DNA of 53,463 nt from an uncultured Lachnospiraceae bacterium. GTDB lineage: Bacteria > Bacillota > Clostridia > Lachnospirales > Lachnospiraceae. The position numbers and the translations under genes were made by a program. The DNA lies in assembly GCA_947367855.1 (NCBI GenBank), contig CANBFE010000028.1, forward strand, positions 1 to 53,463, written 5' to 3'. Every line of letters begins with the position of its first letter. Positions within the stretch are counted from its first letter, which is position 1. The notes below the pieces were generated by a model. The model did not search any database. It worked only from the letters and a program-made list of their open reading frames with translations, and was not told the DNA's origin. Below are positions 9,346 to 17,419 of this stretch, one piece after another.

Positions 9346-10278
9346 TTATTCTTTCATACCGGATGTTGCCATCGTCGATACCACGTTGTTCTGCATAATC
9401 AGGAACACCACCAGAGGCACTGCAAACATAATAACCGCCGACGCTGCGGAGATACCGGCATAGGAGCTGCCCACGCCGCTGATCTTGCCGTTTGCCAGCT
9501 GTCCCACTACATAAGCAAAACCCTTCCTGGCCTCTGTATAGATAAACTTATCTCCGGTATTGGTCCAGAACGCCTGGAATACCAGGATAAATGCAGTTAC
9601 CAACGCCGGTTTTACCACCGGCATTACAATGGTAAAATGAATGCGTACATAGCCGGCTCCGTCAATCTGTGCCGCCTCCATGAGGCTGTCCGGAATCTGT
9701 TCCATGAAGTTCTTCATCAGGTACAGGCCCAGAGTGGATGCAAAACCGGGAATGATGATGGCCCACTGACTGTCCAGCATGCCCAGGCTGGCAATGGTCA
9801 GGAAGTTGGGAATCATGGTAACCGTTGCGTTGAACATCAGCGAGTACACAATGATCTGGTTAAAAAACTTACATCCCGGAAACTTATATTTTGCCAGCGG
9901 ATAGGCGCACAGCGAAGCAATCACGATATGTCCCACGGAACCGATCGCCACCACGAACAGGGAATTATACAGGGACCGGGTAACCGGCACCACAGTATTG
10001 GCAAGGATATTGCCGAAATCCCGATAGTTATTCAGTGTCGGTTCGGACACGATAATTCTGGGCGGGAAAATGAACATCTCGTTCATGGGCTTCAGGGACT
10101 GGCTGATCATGTAGATGACGGGGAAGAAAAACAGCAGCGCCATCGCCAGAAGAAACAGTCCCAGGATAACATTACCCCAGAAGCTTCTCGTGGATTTCTT
10201 CACAGTGGGTTTGAAATTTTTGGATCTCTTTTTAATCAAATGTCTCTGATAAAGTCTTTTTATTGTCTCCATATTCAC
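9346..10278 (-). CDS. Carbohydrate ABC transporter permease, MalG type (first pair)
   Basis: This 310-residue protein has six predicted membrane segments and an EAA loop (LMEAAQIDGAGYVRIHFTIVMPVVKP) near residue 200, as in CUT1 MalG-type permeases. The frame begins with GTG at 10278, and an ATG lies two codons later at 10272; GGGAGG precedes both, so either may be used. It follows the MalF-type gene by 15 bp. It is 11 bp ahead of the propeller/Yip1 gene. Its sequence differs clearly from the second MalG-type permease at 2.6 kb, so the two pairs are not a recent duplication. Confidence 0.93.
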   Translation of the reverse strand: MNMETIKRLYQRHLIKKRSKNFKPTVKKSTRSFWGNVILGLFLLAMALLFFFPVIYMISQSLKPMNEMFIFPPRIIVSEPTLNNYRDFGNILANTVVPVTRSLYNSLFVVAIGSVGHIVIASLCAYPLAKYKFPGCKFFNQIIVYSLMFNATVTMIPNFLTIASLGMLDSQWAIIIPGFASTLGLYLMKNFMEQIPDSLMEAAQIDGAGYVRIHFTIVMPVVKPALVTAFILVFQAFWTNTGDKFIYTEARKGFAYVVGQLANGKISGVGSSYAGISAASAVIMFAVPLVVFLIMQNNVVSTMATSGMKE

Positions 10279-10293
10279 CCTTCCTCCCTCTGA

Positions 10294-11223
10294 TCAGGTT
10301 CCGACCTTGCGGAGCAGCTTCTGAATCAACATGTTACAGATGATCATAATCAGGAACAGGATAACGGCGATTGCGGATGCATAGCCCATCTCCATACGAA
10401 TGGAACCATAGTCGTTCAGATGGTTGACGATTGTATGGGATGCATAGTTGGGGCTGGGGAATCCCACCAGGGAATCACCAATGGTACCAACGGACAGGGA
10501 ACTGGTGATCGTCATAACGGCGCCGAACAAAAGCTGGGGCTTCATATTCGGGAGCGTGATATACCACAGCTCCTGCCAGCGGTTCCGGATGCCGTCAATG
10601 GCGCCTGCCTCATACTGAGCCTCGTCAACGCCCTTGATACCTGCTACGAAGGACAGGAAGCCCACGCCCATGCTCATCCACAGGGATGCCAGAATAACTA
10701 CTACAATTACATATTCCGAATCCGACAGCCAGAGAATTGCCTCCTGGGTAATCCCCAGGTTGCGCAGGATCGCATTCAGATAACCGTTGCTGTCGTTGGA
10801 GAAAATCTGGGCAAACACGGTAATAACAGCTGTACCGGCCATACTGGGCGCATAGAAAATTACCGTCAGCACGGTCCCCACCTTGTGGGGAAGCTCATTG
10901 ATCATCCAGGCCAGCAGATAGGAAAGGATATAGCCGCCGGGTCCCACCATCACAGCAATGATAAAGGTGTTTTTAATGGCAGTGATAAAGGTGCTGTCAT
11001 CCAAAAACAACCTTTTGTAGTTACGCAGCCCTACAAAATTAGCCTTCTCCAAAACATTATAATCCGTAAAGCTGTACCATATGGCCTTCAGCACAGGGTA
11101 CACTACAAATACTGCAAAAAGCAGCATGAAAGGGGCAATCATAATATACAGAGGGATGCTTCGCTTCATATCTCTAAGCGTCAATTGCGCCCTTCTTTTT
11201 AAGGAAATCTTATTAGCCGCCAT
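10294..11223 (-). CDS. Carbohydrate ABC transporter permease, MalF type (first pair)
   Basis: This 309-residue membrane protein has six predicted segments, beginning IPLYIMIAPFMLLFAVFVVYP, and an EAA-type loop (YEAGAIDGIRNRWQELWYITLPNMKPQ). These are typical of the first permease subunit of CUT1 sugar importers. The ATG at 11223 has AGGAGGGGGAG upstream, and the gap to the preceding binding-protein gene is 10 bp. Together with the MalG-type gene it should form one complete channel. The adjacent binding protein with carbohydrate-binding domains is its likely partner. Confidence 0.93.
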   Translation of the reverse strand: MAANKISLKRRAQLTLRDMKRSIPLYIMIAPFMLLFAVFVVYPVLKAIWYSFTDYNVLEKANFVGLRNYKRLFLDDSTFITAIKNTFIIAVMVGPGGYILSYLLAWMINELPHKVGTVLTVIFYAPSMAGTAVITVFAQIFSNDSNGYLNAILRNLGITQEAILWLSDSEYVIVVVILASLWMSMGVGFLSFVAGIKGVDEAQYEAGAIDGIRNRWQELWYITLPNMKPQLLFGAVMTITSSLSVGTIGDSLVGFPSPNYASHTIVNHLNDYGSIRMEMGYASAIAVILFLIMIICNMLIQKLLRKVGT

Positions 11224-11233
11224 TCTCCCCCTC

Positions 11234-14185
11234 CTATTCTGCCAATCCTAAGCCAAACTCGGTACGCTTGTTGTCAATCTCGGCATTGATGTCTTCCAGC
11301 TGGATGTACAGCGTATCAATAGGCTCCTGGTTCTCGGAAACAACTGCGGTAAACGAGTTTCTGATGACACGGCCTGTAATATAACCGCCGGGAATCTGGG
11401 GTTCCGAACGCAGATCATCCAACAGCGACAGCACAACCTGCTTGAATTCATCCCTCAGACCGCCGTTGGCAATGGCGTTTACATTGGACACGGGCAGCTC
11501 TGCCGCCTCGCCGTTCACTGCCTTCAGCTCGTTGGAATACAATATCTGTGTTTCTTCACTGGTCCACCACTTCAGGAACTCCCATGCCTCCTGGGTCATA
11601 CCGTCCTTCTCCACCGTAGAAGCCACGATAAAGCTGGTGCCGATGATGCAGGCTGCGGAATGATCCACGGTGCCGTCTTCCTGTACAGTGCCGGGTATCC
11701 TTGCAATAGACCATTTTCCCGCTATCTCAGGCGCGGACACATTCAGGGTATTTACATAGGTATAATCCACTATCATAAGCGGAATCTCACCGGTACGGAA
11801 ACGGGTGGAAAGGTTTACGGAATAGGGAAGTCCCTGGTTGGTATAATATTCCGTCCACTCCTTAAACACAAGCATCTGCTCTGTCCGGTCCATCAGCGTA
11901 TGGGTGTGGTCTTCGGAATACAGCTCATACCCCTGCTGATACAGCATGGACAGGAAAATACTGTTTACAGGCACTGTGGTGGAGCTGGTGCCGCCGCCCA
12001 GGGTCAGATACTCATTACTGCCCATGTACACATCCATATTGTCCGCTTCCAGATAAGGAATAATGGAAATCAAATCATCCCATGTCTCAGGCACTTCAAG
12101 ACCCTTCGCTTCCATAACATCCGTCCTGTAAATCATCACAGGGAAGGAAAGCTGATCAGGCAGACCGTACACGCCGCCTTCAAACTCCAGGAATCCCCTT
12201 GTGTCTGCAGGGAAGCGCTTAAATACTTCTTCAAAATCGGAAAACTGTGTCAAATCATATGCAGCGCCGCGATACGCAAAGTTGGTGGGCTGGCTGTAGG
12301 TGGACTGAAGCACCACATCCGGTCCTTCCCCGGCTACTGTAGCGGGAAGCACGGTGTCGCCTCCTACCAGGTTCAGGTCAACCACGAAATTGGCATCTGT
12401 GAAAGCTGCGTTAACCATCTTCTGAATGGTATCGTACTGACTTCTGGTATCTGCCGTGGTCCAGACTGTGAGCACCTTCTTGTTCGTATTGTCTGTTCCC
12501 TCCGCGTGTACCTTGAAGTCATTGGTAAAGGATCCGATAAAGGCATTCCATGTATGAGCCACATTGGCAAAGAAACCGCTGTTTGCCCTGGGAAGCTTGT
12601 AGCCGTCTCCTGCTACCATCAGATAATCCAGCTCAAGAGGCAGGCTGTTGACGTCATTGACCCAGCTGCCCAATGCCGAAAGACTGTCATTGAAGTCTCC
12701 CAGATATTCCGCCACATCATCAGGCCGCTTAATCAGCTTGACCATGGAATTCATCATATCCAGAACACTGGTGGTCTTGTTGGCGGACTCGCTGTCCTCG
12801 CCGAACATCCCCATAACGGCATTCAGCCTGGTATACTCCGTCTCCAGGACATCCTTCATATGGGGCACATAATCGGTAATCTTATAATCACGATAAGGAT
12901 CCGGATCGGTTCCAGTAACGGCTGTCAGTTCACGGTACAGCTCGTTTAAGTTATCCACGCTCTGGGAAGCCAGATCCACCGCTCCTGCCAGATCCCCCAA
13001 TGTAGCAGTCATGGTAATCGTGTTGGTTCCTTCCTTCAGGTAGAAATAATAGTCCCCCTCATCTCCGCCCAGGTATGCGGTCTGCCAGTCAGAACCATAC
13101 TCAAATTCAATCTGCGCCGCCTCCTCAAAGGGAAGTTCTCCATTGATGGTTAAACTGCGGGCAGAATAGAAGCCCTTATTCAGATACTGTTTAAAACGTA
13201 CACCGATCTTATACAGCCCGGCCCGGTCAACATCCACATTCCAGGTAATCCCCTGACCCTCGGAAGCCCAGCTTTCGCCGCCGATGGTATTGTACAGGAT
13301 ATAACTGGGATGGTAAGGCTGTGTAGCGGCGGAAGTCCTGTCGTTCTTCGGAGACAGTGACGAGGAAGTCTTGTTTGCGGCATCCTCAGCCTGAACAATG
13401 ACAGCGCCGTCCTGTACATTATTACTGCTGACAATCTCCGTCTCCAGTTCCTCTGTATACCGCTGATAATATTTCTGATAGGAAAGCACCTCGGATGCGG
13501 GAACCAGTGCGATCTCACTGATGCCCAGATTTCCCTGAGCAGATTCAAGCGTCACAGTGTTCTTTCCTTTGTCGAAATAAAACATATAGCTGCCCGATGC
13601 GCCCGTACTCTCGGAACTGAGATAGGCAACTCCGGGTCCTTCCTTCTGCACCTGTGTAGGAGCAGCCTGATTGCCCTTTGTATTCATCAGCCAGTTCTTG
13701 TTGTCATCCACCCACAGGCGGTTGATTACGATATCCTCGCAGCCGTCAAACGGTAACTCCCCGTTTACATATAAATTGCGCAATATAGCCTGTGTACCGT
13801 TCACATCCGGATAATAGGTAAGCTGAACGTGGTACAAACCGGCCTCTTCTACCGGAAACTCATATGTAAGGGAACCCTTTCCCTGTGTCCACAGAATGCC
13901 GTCGGATTCTGTCAGGCCTTCCATATCTGTCTCTGCATAATCGGAAGCCTTTACTGTAAGTGTCTCAGCCGCATCACTCACATATGTCTTGCCTGTTCCG
14001 GACAAATAATCCTGATAGGTAACCTCAGATGCGTCCTCATAGCTGAGATACTTCGCCAGAACCGCCTCTCGGGTATCCGCGTAATCATCGGCGGAGGCAA
14101 TCTTCAGAGCGACAATCACCACGATGACCAGAGCGGCAAGAATGGATATATTGCGTATGCGCGTTTTATTCTTTTTCTTTTTCAC
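11234..14185 (-). CDS. Membrane-anchored solute-binding protein with two CBM-like domains
   Basis: The 983-residue protein has an N-terminal membrane anchor (residues about 12-31) with no lipobox. Two beta-sandwich domains like CBM6/CBM35 follow, at about 70-230 and 255-405; each has an AGLY-x-x-x-(L/V)-x-x ladder and an xLxVNGELPF or xLTINGELPF strand. A helical stretch (about 410-560) leads to a MalE-like extracellular solute-binding domain (about 570-960, with GEGPDVVLQSTYSQP, GVYGLPDQLSFPVMIYRTDVM and a C-terminal AWEFLKWWTSEETQ). CUT1 binding proteins are normally about 400-550 residues, so the fused domains are unusual. It probably captures a large or branched glycan for the permeases encoded immediately downstream. 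Confidence 0.88.
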   Translation of the reverse strand: MKKKKNKTRIRNISILAALVIVVIVALKIASADDYADTREAVLAKYLSYEDASEVTYQDYLSGTGKTYVSDAAETLTVKASDYAETDMEGLTESDGILWTQGKGSLTYEFPVEEAGLYHVQLTYYPDVNGTQAILRNLYVNGELPFDGCEDIVINRLWVDDNKNWLMNTKGNQAAPTQVQKEGPGVAYLSSESTGASGSYMFYFDKGKNTVTLESAQGNLGISEIALVPASEVLSYQKYYQRYTEELETEIVSSNNVQDGAVIVQAEDAANKTSSSLSPKNDRTSAATQPYHPSYILYNTIGGESWASEGQGITWNVDVDRAGLYKIGVRFKQYLNKGFYSARSLTINGELPFEEAAQIEFEYGSDWQTAYLGGDEGDYYFYLKEGTNTITMTATLGDLAGAVDLASQSVDNLNELYRELTAVTGTDPDPYRDYKITDYVPHMKDVLETEYTRLNAVMGMFGEDSESANKTTSVLDMMNSMVKLIKRPDDVAEYLGDFNDSLSALGSWVNDVNSLPLELDYLMVAGDGYKLPRANSGFFANVAHTWNAFIGSFTNDFKVHAEGTDNTNKKVLTVWTTADTRSQYDTIQKMVNAAFTDANFVVDLNLVGGDTVLPATVAGEGPDVVLQSTYSQPTNFAYRGAAYDLTQFSDFEEVFKRFPADTRGFLEFEGGVYGLPDQLSFPVMIYRTDVMEAKGLEVPETWDDLISIIPYLEADNMDVYMGSNEYLTLGGGTSSTTVPVNSIFLSMLYQQGYELYSEDHTHTLMDRTEQMLVFKEWTEYYTNQGLPYSVNLSTRFRTGEIPLMIVDYTYVNTLNVSAPEIAGKWSIARIPGTVQEDGTVDHSAACIIGTSFIVASTVEKDGMTQEAWEFLKWWTSEETQILYSNELKAVNGEAAELPVSNVNAIANGGLRDEFKQVVLSLLDDLRSEPQIPGGYITGRVIRNSFTAVVSENQEPIDTLYIQLEDINAEIDNKRTEFGLGLAE

Positions 14186-14294
14186 CCCATCAGCCCTTTC
14201 TTAACAATGTGGCTGCGCTCCTATTTACCATAGAATACACAGCCACAATGTACAACCACTATACTCTAAGCCTTTTCAGCCAAAGTGTTCCTTC

Positions 14295-16001
14295 TTACTT
14301 CAATCCCTGATCCTTCAGCTTGGCTTCACCCATAGCCTTGATCGCTTCGCCGGAAGCCTTTGCATCCTTGCCGACAGCGATAACGAAGTAACCGTTTCTG
14401 CTGAAAGGTACATAGCCTGCATCGGACAGAGCCTTACAGTAATCAATCTTCACGTTACTGGAAAGCCAGTTCCAGATCTGCCAGTCTTCTTCCTGAGTAA
14501 ACTGCTTCATATCATCAGGAGAGTAGTTTACATTACCTGCGGGCTGGCCGTTCTTCTCAGCCGTATAAGCATTGATCCATGCCTGTCCGGAACCGGAACC
14601 GGGTGTCATGCCTGCGGGTGTGGTGCTGGAAACGCTTCTCATATCCTCGTACTCACGAACGATCTGGAACAGAACCCAGTCAGGAATCTCCTTGGAACCT
14701 TCGCCTCTGTACTCTGCGCCGGATACCAGAACGTTTGTAAAGTCAACACGTGCTACAAAATAATTGCTCAGGATAGGCAGGCCGTTCTCGTCAAATCCTG
14801 TCACTTCACACTCAGGACCCCAAGGATAAGGAACGATACCCCAGTCAACGGTGGTACCCATCTTGGATCCTGCAGGGTCTACATGCTGCCAGTTCTGTAC
14901 GTTTGCAAGTACATGAGTATTAGCGCCTGCATATCCGCACATGTCATCCAGGTTGTAAGGCATGCTTACATTTCCTTCGTCCTCTACCAGAGTGTTGTCA
15001 GGTCCCTCAGAATATCCGGTAATAGGAGGAGCTACCTGGGCTGCCTGCAGATCCTTGTAGAAATTCAGAGCAGCTATGTAACGCTCGTCGTCCAGATTGA
15101 TTTCGCCGTCAGGGGAAATACCCATCACGCCGTTGGTGCCGCCTGCCATAAATGCATAATGGCTGGGTGCAAGGCCGATTGCATAGGAGCCTGCAGGAAG
15201 CTTACTCTGCAGCTCTGTAAGGTATGTCTTGGCATCCTCATAGCTCCACTTGCCTTCCTTGAACATGTCGCCGGGTGTCTTCTCCATTCCTACACTCTTG
15301 AGGTACTCACGATTGTAGCAGAGTACGAAGCACTCACCGATATTGTCATAGGTAAATCCGTAGTCAACGCCGTTCCAGGAAGCAGCGTCAATGAAGGCGC
15401 TTCCCATCTTCAGCTTATCCCTGTCCTCAACGGTGGCAAGGAAGTTACGGATCTGCAGCATGGTTCCGGGTCCCTTCATGAAGATGTCGGCATAACCCAG
15501 TCCGTTGGTGAAGCCGTTCAGGATAGCTTCGCCTTCGTCAACACCCTGGCTGTTCTCCAGCGTAACCATCTCAAACTTACAGTTGTATTTCTCCTCCAAA
15601 GCGTGGAGATACTCCCACTTTTTCTCGTAATTGGCAGATTTTGCAGGATCGTCTTTGTCTGCCTCAAGGGTAGAGTCAAAGATCTGCTCTGCTGCGATTC
15701 TGATGGTAGCGCCGTTACAGTCATATGCTTCCCACTCCGGCAGAGGCTGATCAGCAGATGCTGTTGTATCTTCGCCGCCTGCTTCCTCGGAACTCTCTGT
15801 ACCGGACTCCTCGCTGCCGCTCTCATCAGTGGCTTCACTGCTCTCCTCGCTGGACCCCCCCTCAGAACTCTCCTGACTGCTGTCAGAAGGCTGAGACTGT
15901 GAATCGCTGGGCTGGCTGTCGTTTCCACATCCAACCGTGCTGCCTGCCATTGCAATAGCCATTGCAAGTGCCAGGACTTTAGACAATGCTTTCTTTTTCA
16001 A
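14295..16001 (-). CDS. Lipoprotein solute-binding protein of the sugar importer
   Basis: The 568-residue protein has a lipoprotein signal (VGCGNDS, Cys25), then a Ser/Glu-rich low-complexity spacer (about 30-82) that would hold the domain away from the membrane. A bacterial type 1 solute-binding domain follows, with YADIFMKGPGTMLQIRNFL and a segment near GYTFDNIGECFVLCYNREYL. It is the first gene of the large operon, 110 bp before the second binding-protein gene. An intervening stretch at 14186-14294 has no other gene. First position and a separate start often mean higher expression of the binding protein. The ligand cannot be read from the sequence. Confidence 0.92.
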   Translation of the reverse strand: MKKKALSKVLALAMAIAMAGSTVGCGNDSQPSDSQSQPSDSSQESSEGGSSEESSEATDESGSEESGTESSEEAGGEDTTASADQPLPEWEAYDCNGATIRIAAEQIFDSTLEADKDDPAKSANYEKKWEYLHALEEKYNCKFEMVTLENSQGVDEGEAILNGFTNGLGYADIFMKGPGTMLQIRNFLATVEDRDKLKMGSAFIDAASWNGVDYGFTYDNIGECFVLCYNREYLKSVGMEKTPGDMFKEGKWSYEDAKTYLTELQSKLPAGSYAIGLAPSHYAFMAGGTNGVMGISPDGEINLDDERYIAALNFYKDLQAAQVAPPITGYSEGPDNTLVEDEGNVSMPYNLDDMCGYAGANTHVLANVQNWQHVDPAGSKMGTTVDWGIVPYPWGPECEVTGFDENGLPILSNYFVARVDFTNVLVSGAEYRGEGSKEIPDWVLFQIVREYEDMRSVSSTTPAGMTPGSGSGQAWINAYTAEKNGQPAGNVNYSPDDMKQFTQEEDWQIWNWLSSNVKIDYCKALSDAGYVPFSRNGYFVIAVGKDAKASGEAIKAMGEAKLKDQGLK

Positions 16002-16061
16002 TGTCTTATCCTCCTTTTTTGTTTATGGAACTCTCTTAATGGGATATTAAGATTAATTATT

Positions 16062-16090
16062 ATTTTATTATCAATTGAACAATTTGTCAA
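16062..16090 (-). promoter_or_regulatory. Promoter of the leftward importer operon
   Basis: On the minus strand a perfect -35 TTGACA (16085-16090) and a -10 TAAAAT (16062-16067) are separated by 17 bases, about 60 bases before the first binding-protein gene. The stretch is very AT-rich. An inverted repeat TTATCA-TT-TGATAA at 16142-16155 upstream could be an operator shared with the divergent gene. Confidence 0.75.
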
Positions 16091-16183
16091 CTATTTTTTA
16101 ATATATGTTTAATTTATTGTTTATTATACCCATTTCAAAATTTATCATTTGATAATTTGCCGCTTTAACTCGCAAATCAATTA

Positions 16184-16212
16184 TTTACTTTCCTGATATA
16201 TAATGCTATAAT
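16184..16212 (+). promoter_or_regulatory. Promoter of the CBM9-like gene
   Basis: TTTACT (16184-16189) and TATAAT (16207-16212) are 17 bases apart, about 35 bases before the start codon of the CBM9-like gene. It is divergent from the importer promoter, so the 246-bp gap 16002-16247 carries both control regions. Confidence 0.65.
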
Positions 16213-16247
16213 CAGGGCAAATCTAGTAAAAAGAGAGGTTTTACCGT

Positions 16248-17309
16248 ATGAGTGTTAATTACCGTATACCGGTTCCCGCAGTGGGATTCCGGCCTCCTGT
16301 ATATGTCTGCCGTTACAATGACAAGCCCTTCTGCCTGGACGGCAACCTGGACAAGGACTTCTGGAAGGACATACCCTTTACGGATGATTTTCCGGACATC
16401 GAGGGAGATATCCGGCCCGTACCCAGGTTCCGCACCCGGGCCAAGCTGGCATGGGATAAGGAAAACCTTTATATCGGAGCCCTTCTCGAAGGGGATGAAA
16501 TCTGGGCGAACCTTACCGAACATGACTGTGTTATCTTCCATGATAATGATTTTGAGATCTTCATCGACCCGGATTCCGATACCCAGGCTTACTTCGAATT
16601 TGAGATGAACGCCCTGAATACCACCTGGGATCTGCTCTTAACCAAGGCTTACAGGGATAACGGAAAGCCTGTGAACGGCCTTGAAATCCGTGGAATGCGG
16701 ACCGCGGTACATATTGACGGAAAGCTGAACGATCCGGAGGCTCACAGCCGTTCCTGGTCCGTGGAAGTGGTAATGCCCTTTGCCGCTCTGCAGGAATGCG
16801 CCGCCCAGGGCCGCCCTCCTGTCTCCGGAGAATACTACCGGATGAATTTCTCCCGGGTACAGTGGAAAGTGGATGTAAAGGACGGCGCTTTTCAGAAGCG
16901 CCTCTGTCAGGAAACCGGACGCCCTCTTCCCGAGGATAACTGGGTGTGGGCGCCTACGGGGGTCATCAATATCCATTACCCGGAACTGTGGGCCTTTGTG
17001 TTCTTTGCCGGCCAGGGCGAAGAGGGAAATATCTTCCCCGTTCCCGAGGACGAGCACCGCAAGTGGGAGCTGCGCAAGCTCTATTATGCCCAGCAGGCAT
17101 GTCTGGACGAAAGCGGCCGTTATGCCGACAGTCTTGAGCAGCTGAAGGAGTTACTGGCCAGAATCAGCCCCTGTCAGGAGAATCAGACTGTGACGAATCT
17201 GGAATACAGTGTGTACACCACGCCCCACAGTTTCGAGATTACCTGCCCTTCCGCCGACGGGAAGCACTTGCTTGCCATTTTCACGGACGGCAAGACTGCG
17301 ATGATCTAA
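16248..17309 (+). CDS. Carbohydrate-binding family 9-like protein
   Basis: The 353-residue protein matches the CBM9 domain family across residues about 25-250: LDGNLDKDFWKDIPFTDDF near the N-terminus, then TRAKLAWDKENLYIGALLEGDEIWA, HDNDFEIFIDPD and YFEFEMNALNTTWDLLL. Such domains bind the ends of sugar chains in xylanases, but here the protein stands alone. It has no signal peptide, so it seems cytoplasmic, which is odd for a binding module. The ATG at 16248 has AAGAGAGG upstream. It is transcribed away from the importer operon and may report or sequester an imported sugar; that role is a guess. A terminator follows at 17335. Confidence 0.85.
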   Translation: MSVNYRIPVPAVGFRPPVYVCRYNDKPFCLDGNLDKDFWKDIPFTDDFPDIEGDIRPVPRFRTRAKLAWDKENLYIGALLEGDEIWANLTEHDCVIFHDNDFEIFIDPDSDTQAYFEFEMNALNTTWDLLLTKAYRDNGKPVNGLEIRGMRTAVHIDGKLNDPEAHSRSWSVEVVMPFAALQECAAQGRPPVSGEYYRMNFSRVQWKVDVKDGAFQKRLCQETGRPLPEDNWVWAPTGVINIHYPELWAFVFFAGQGEEGNIFPVPEDEHRKWELRKLYYAQQACLDESGRYADSLEQLKELLARISPCQENQTVTNLEYSVYTTPHSFEITCPSADGKHLLAIFTDGKTAMI

Positions 17310-17334
17310 ATGCAATGATCTGAATAATTTCAAG

Positions 17335-17373
17335 AAAACTGCCGTGGATCGTACTTCGTTCCACGGCAGTTTT
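17335..17373. terminator. Bidirectional terminator between CBM9-like and transglutaminase genes
   Basis: A 14-bp stem (AAAACTGCCGTGGA pairing with TCCACGGCAGTTTT) lies between the convergent genes. T runs on the right and A runs on the left make it usable from both strands. Confidence 0.9.
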
Positions 17374-17419
17374 GTCAGGGAAGCATGTCTCCCTTACTAT
17401 AGCTGAATTCCTGCGTCAG

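Noticed and set aside
11660..12949. A 429-codon plus-strand frame within the binding-protein gene
   Set aside because: It lies opposite a clear gene and has no independent start signal or domain.
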